A stretch of 64,000 nucleotides of DNA, taken from the NCBI RefSeq assembly GCF_011059105.1, contig NZ_JAALLS010000009.1:26506-90505 (forward strand), given 5' to 3'. The stretch is from Fodinibius halophilus (lineage in GTDB: Bacteria > Bacteroidota > Rhodothermia > Balneolales > Balneolaceae). The first letter of the stretch is position 1. Every line of letters begins with the position of its first letter. The notes under the pieces were generated by a model that was not told the origin of the DNA, made no database searches, and worked only from the letters and a program-made list of their open reading frames with translations. A program made the position numbers and the translations under genes. Of the stretch, positions 61,888 through 64,000 are shown piece by piece.

Positions 61888-62616
61888 CTAATCTGACAGT
61901 GCATCCAAATAGCTTTTAGAAACACGACGATAGGCTCCATTTAAATCATAAGCCTTTTCAATGTGTATCCGTGCTTTAACAAGCTTATCCATATGGAAAT
62001 AGGCATTCCCCATATACCAATATGCCTTTTCCAACATAAGAACATCTACGTTCTTTTTATGCTCAACCACTCGTTGGTAATGATTGACGGATTCTTTGTA
62101 ATCGCCCTCATTATAGTAAAGAGATCCCAGATTTAAACTCAATTCAGCAATCCACGCAGGTTTGGAAGCCTGTTGCAACTCATTATTCAACAAGTTTATA
62201 GCTTCCTCAACTGCCCCTGTATTGGCCAATTGTATCGCATTACGAATAATTTTAGGATCCTCAGTTACACTTCCATCAGTTGAACGATAATAATCCAGTT
62301 CAATGCTGGAAATTGGTTGCAACGAACGGGCGTTATCTTGATTGTATAGATTCATGTATCCTACTATTCCAACCAAGAAGATAATTGCTGCCGCAGCAGC
62401 ATAAAACCACTGTTTGCGCCTTTTTTGCTGTTGGCGTTCCTTCTTTTTTCGTTGAATTACCGCCTTTACATTAGCCACACTTTTCATATAATCCAGATGA
62501 TATCCATCTTGAATTAATTCAGCCCATAGCTCGTCTGTCTCTCTTGGAGAAAGCTGTCCATTGACATACTTGTCAATTTTTTCTTCCAGTTGTTTTTCGT
62601 TATAACTCTCAATCAT
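61888..62616 (-). CDS. Anti-sigma-like membrane TPR protein
   Basis: A 242-residue single-pass membrane protein. The N-terminal 70 residues (IDKYVNGQLSPRETDELWAE and a basic KKKERQQQKRRKQ stretch) resemble the cytoplasmic sigma-binding part of Bacteroidota anti-sigma factors. A membrane helix follows at about 71–90, then TPR repeats at about 130–235 (IAELSLNLGSLYYNEGDYKE, AYWYMGNAYFHMDKLVKARI) on the far side. It lies in the same locus as an ECF sigma gene and is preceded by the third copy of the bipartite promoter motif, so it is likely part of the sigma regulon and may restrain the sigma factor. The anti-sigma role is inferred. Confidence 0.65.
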   Translation of the reverse strand: MIESYNEKQLEEKIDKYVNGQLSPRETDELWAELIQDGYHLDYMKSVANVKAVIQRKKKERQQQKRRKQWFYAAAAAIIFLVGIVGYMNLYNQDNARSLQPISSIELDYYRSTDGSVTEDPKIIRNAIQLANTGAVEEAINLLNNELQQASKPAWIAELSLNLGSLYYNEGDYKESVNHYQRVVEHKKNVDVLMLEKAYWYMGNAYFHMDKLVKARIHIEKAYDLNGAYRRVSKSYLDALSD

Positions 62617-62733
62617 GGTTCTTCACACTTGTTTTTGCTTATCAATAACTTAAAATACCCTCAGATTACAATATCTGTGGTAACCAGTATAATTGAATTT
62701 TATCATACAATTATACTATCATCAATTCATATT

Positions 62734-62766
62734 ACAAGAGTATTTTAAACTCGATTTGTTACAAAA
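62734..62766 (-). promoter_or_regulatory. ECF-type promoter motif, copy 3
   Basis: On the minus strand it reads TTTTGTAACAAA (62766–62755), 12 bases, then TACTCTTGT (62742–62734), the same boxes and spacing as copies 1 and 2. It ends 118 bp upstream of the anti-sigma-like TPR gene. Confidence 0.75.
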
Positions 62767-62873
62767 GAATTAGTACCTATGATTATACCAAAACACGGGA
62801 TGGCTTTTACAGGCTGTGGGAGCATAATTCTGCAAAATATTAAAATTTTTTAATGTTATTACTCTGTAACTTC

Positions 62874-64000
62874 ATGGATAAGCGATACTTACTACAACTT
62901 ATTTTTGTCACTCTACTCATACTAACTGCTTGTGATTCCCCAAAAAAGGCTAACATTTCCGGAACCATTGATTATGTGGGTTCTGCAGATATTTACATAT
63001 CTAAACAGCCTGTTCATTATAAATATGCCCCCAAAAAACACTTTCCTGTTAATGTAACAGAGGAGGGATCGTTCACCCTTTCCCTACCCATTGATTCTAC
63101 CCAATTGGTTAAGTTTAATATTAATGAACAAACTTATCCAGTGGTTGTTCAGCCCGGTCAATCGTTAACGCTTGATATTACTTTTTCTGAGTTTCCTGAT
63201 TCTGTTACGGTCCGTGGCTATCCCAAACCGTGGGATCAAAAGTATATGAGTTACCGTACAGAGGTTCGTCCCATTCAACAAAAAATTGAAACCATTATTC
63301 CTGATTTTCGAGAGGGTAAAAAAACCAATATCACAGATCTCTACAAACGACGCTATAAAATTACTGAAGCGCATTTTGACAATACACCACTCATCGAATT
63401 ATACTATAAAGCAGTAGGTGAATACCTGGTTAAACAACTGGAAGAAATAAAATATCAGCGTACAACCTCTGATGTTTCTCCGGAACGCCGGCGACAAAAA
63501 GTTCTTGAAGAAGCAAAAGCCCTTAACTTCTTTTCTTTTAAATCGTTGCATTCACAACGCGCCGGTATCCGTGACTTCACCAATGCATTTGCCAACACCT
63601 TTGGTGTTGAAGACAGCCTGGAAAAAAAGTTCGGACAAGAACTGATGCAATATGACATTAAACGGCTGGGGTATCAAACGCTGGATTCAGCCCGAACAGC
63701 AGTACTCCAATATATTGACCAACGAAAAGCCCGGGCCTATGCCAAAATGTACCTGGTAGCAGAACGTATTGGTGAAATGTCTTTAGAGGTAGCAACTCCC
63801 AGCTACAAAGATTACCTCAAGGAGTATTCCGACTTCCCCAAGTATACCTCCTTCCTCAAAACATTCTATCAACAGATCAAAAGGGTATCGCCGGGTCAAC
63901 CGGCTGTTCCTTTTACGCTGCCGAATGAAAATGAGCAAATGGTAAGCATGAAAGATTATAAAGGACAATACGTACTGCTTGATTTTTGGGCCAGCTGGTG
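62874..64000 (+). CDS. Thioredoxin-family lipoprotein, cut by window end
   Basis: An open frame of 375 codons running off the end of the window. The type II signal MDKRYLLQLIFVTLLILTAC gives a lipid Cys near residue 20. The N-terminal part (about 25–110) is a DUF4369-like beta domain (ISGTIDYVGSADIYIS), the middle is helical, and the last visible part begins a thioredoxin fold: GQPAVPFTLPNENEQM and YVLLDFWASW, with the next base pair pointing to the Cys of a WASWC-type active site. Such proteins keep exported cysteines reduced in Bacteroidota. It is divergent from the TPR gene; the bipartite motif is not found on its side. Confidence 0.85.
   Translation, partial: MDKRYLLQLIFVTLLILTACDSPKKANISGTIDYVGSADIYISKQPVHYKYAPKKHFPVNVTEEGSFTLSLPIDSTQLVKFNINEQTYPVVVQPGQSLTLDITFSEFPDSVTVRGYPKPWDQKYMSYRTEVRPIQQKIETIIPDFREGKKTNITDLYKRRYKITEAHFDNTPLIELYYKAVGEYLVKQLEEIKYQRTTSDVSPERRRQKVLEEAKALNFFSFKSLHSQRAGIRDFTNAFANTFGVEDSLEKKFGQELMQYDIKRLGYQTLDSARTAVLQYIDQRKARAYAKMYLVAERIGEMSLEVATPSYKDYLKEYSDFPKYTSFLKTFYQQIKRVSPGQPAVPFTLPNENEQMVSMKDYKGQYVLLDFWASW

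Noticed and set aside
1-64000. tRNA, rRNA, CRISPR arrays and insertion sequences with transposases.
   Set aside because: I looked in all gaps on both strands and found no cloverleaf, regularly spaced repeats or transposase-like frame.

Overview
The window reads as a chromosomal segment of a Bacteroidota-like bacterium, most probably from the Balneolota/Rhodothermota side (Fodinibius, Gracilimonas, Balneola and relatives). This rests on a SusC/SusD pair, a NagB–PIG-L fusion, a 7TMR-DISM histidine kinase, the ligase-associated Lhr/exonuclease/PdeM set, Bacteroidota-style small lipoproteins, frequent TTG starts and weak Shine-Dalgarno sequences. The lineage is an inference; there is no rRNA or tRNA in the window to test it.

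Layout. 1–11.3 kb is an accessory, repeat-rich region. It holds a HepT/MntA-type module, a DUF4258/YgiT-type module, a solitary Wzz-like chain-length protein and the sulfate-activation pair cysDN, separated by 1–2 kb tracts built from several families of short hairpin-forming repeats. 11.35–19.4 kb is a housekeeping block: acylphosphatase, ThpR, alpha/beta hydrolase and YjbQ on the minus strand, then OxyR, TerC, a membrane protein, a beta-lactamase-fold exonuclease and an ATP-dependent DNA ligase on the plus strand. 19.5–24.5 kb holds a gene broken by an in-frame TGA and a 1357-residue surface lipoprotein. 25–28.8 kb holds a NarL-type two-component system and an HhH glycosylase-like protein that lacks the expected catalytic residues.

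29–45.3 kb is an amino-sugar utilisation locus: LacI regulator, NagB–PIG-L fusion, SusD, SusC, a GHL10-like hydrolase, a CBM9-like protein, a ROK sugar kinase, a sodium:solute symporter and a GH20 hexosaminidase. Four copies of one 14-bp palindrome (TGGAA-nCGn-TTCCA), each in a gap before a transcription unit including the regulator itself, tie it into one apparent LacI regulon. 46–53.2 kb is housekeeping: groESL, rsmA, alanine dehydrogenase, two small membrane proteins and acetyl-CoA synthetase. 53.5–56.7 kb carries the ligase-associated helicase Lhr and nuclease PdeM, the other half of the repair set whose ligase and exonuclease lie 35 kb upstream.

56.7–62.9 kb is the most unusual part and the best candidate for an undescribed system. 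It comprises an ECF sigma factor, three tandem 64-residue lipoprotein genes (two with identical coding sequence), a secreted, membrane-anchored TPR–CHAT peptidase, and an anti-sigma-like membrane TPR protein. A bipartite promoter-like motif (TTTTGTAACAAA, 12 bases, TACTCTTGT) occurs three times with identical spacing: twice before the lipoprotein array and once, on the other strand, before the anti-sigma-like gene. The window ends inside a thioredoxin-family lipoprotein gene.
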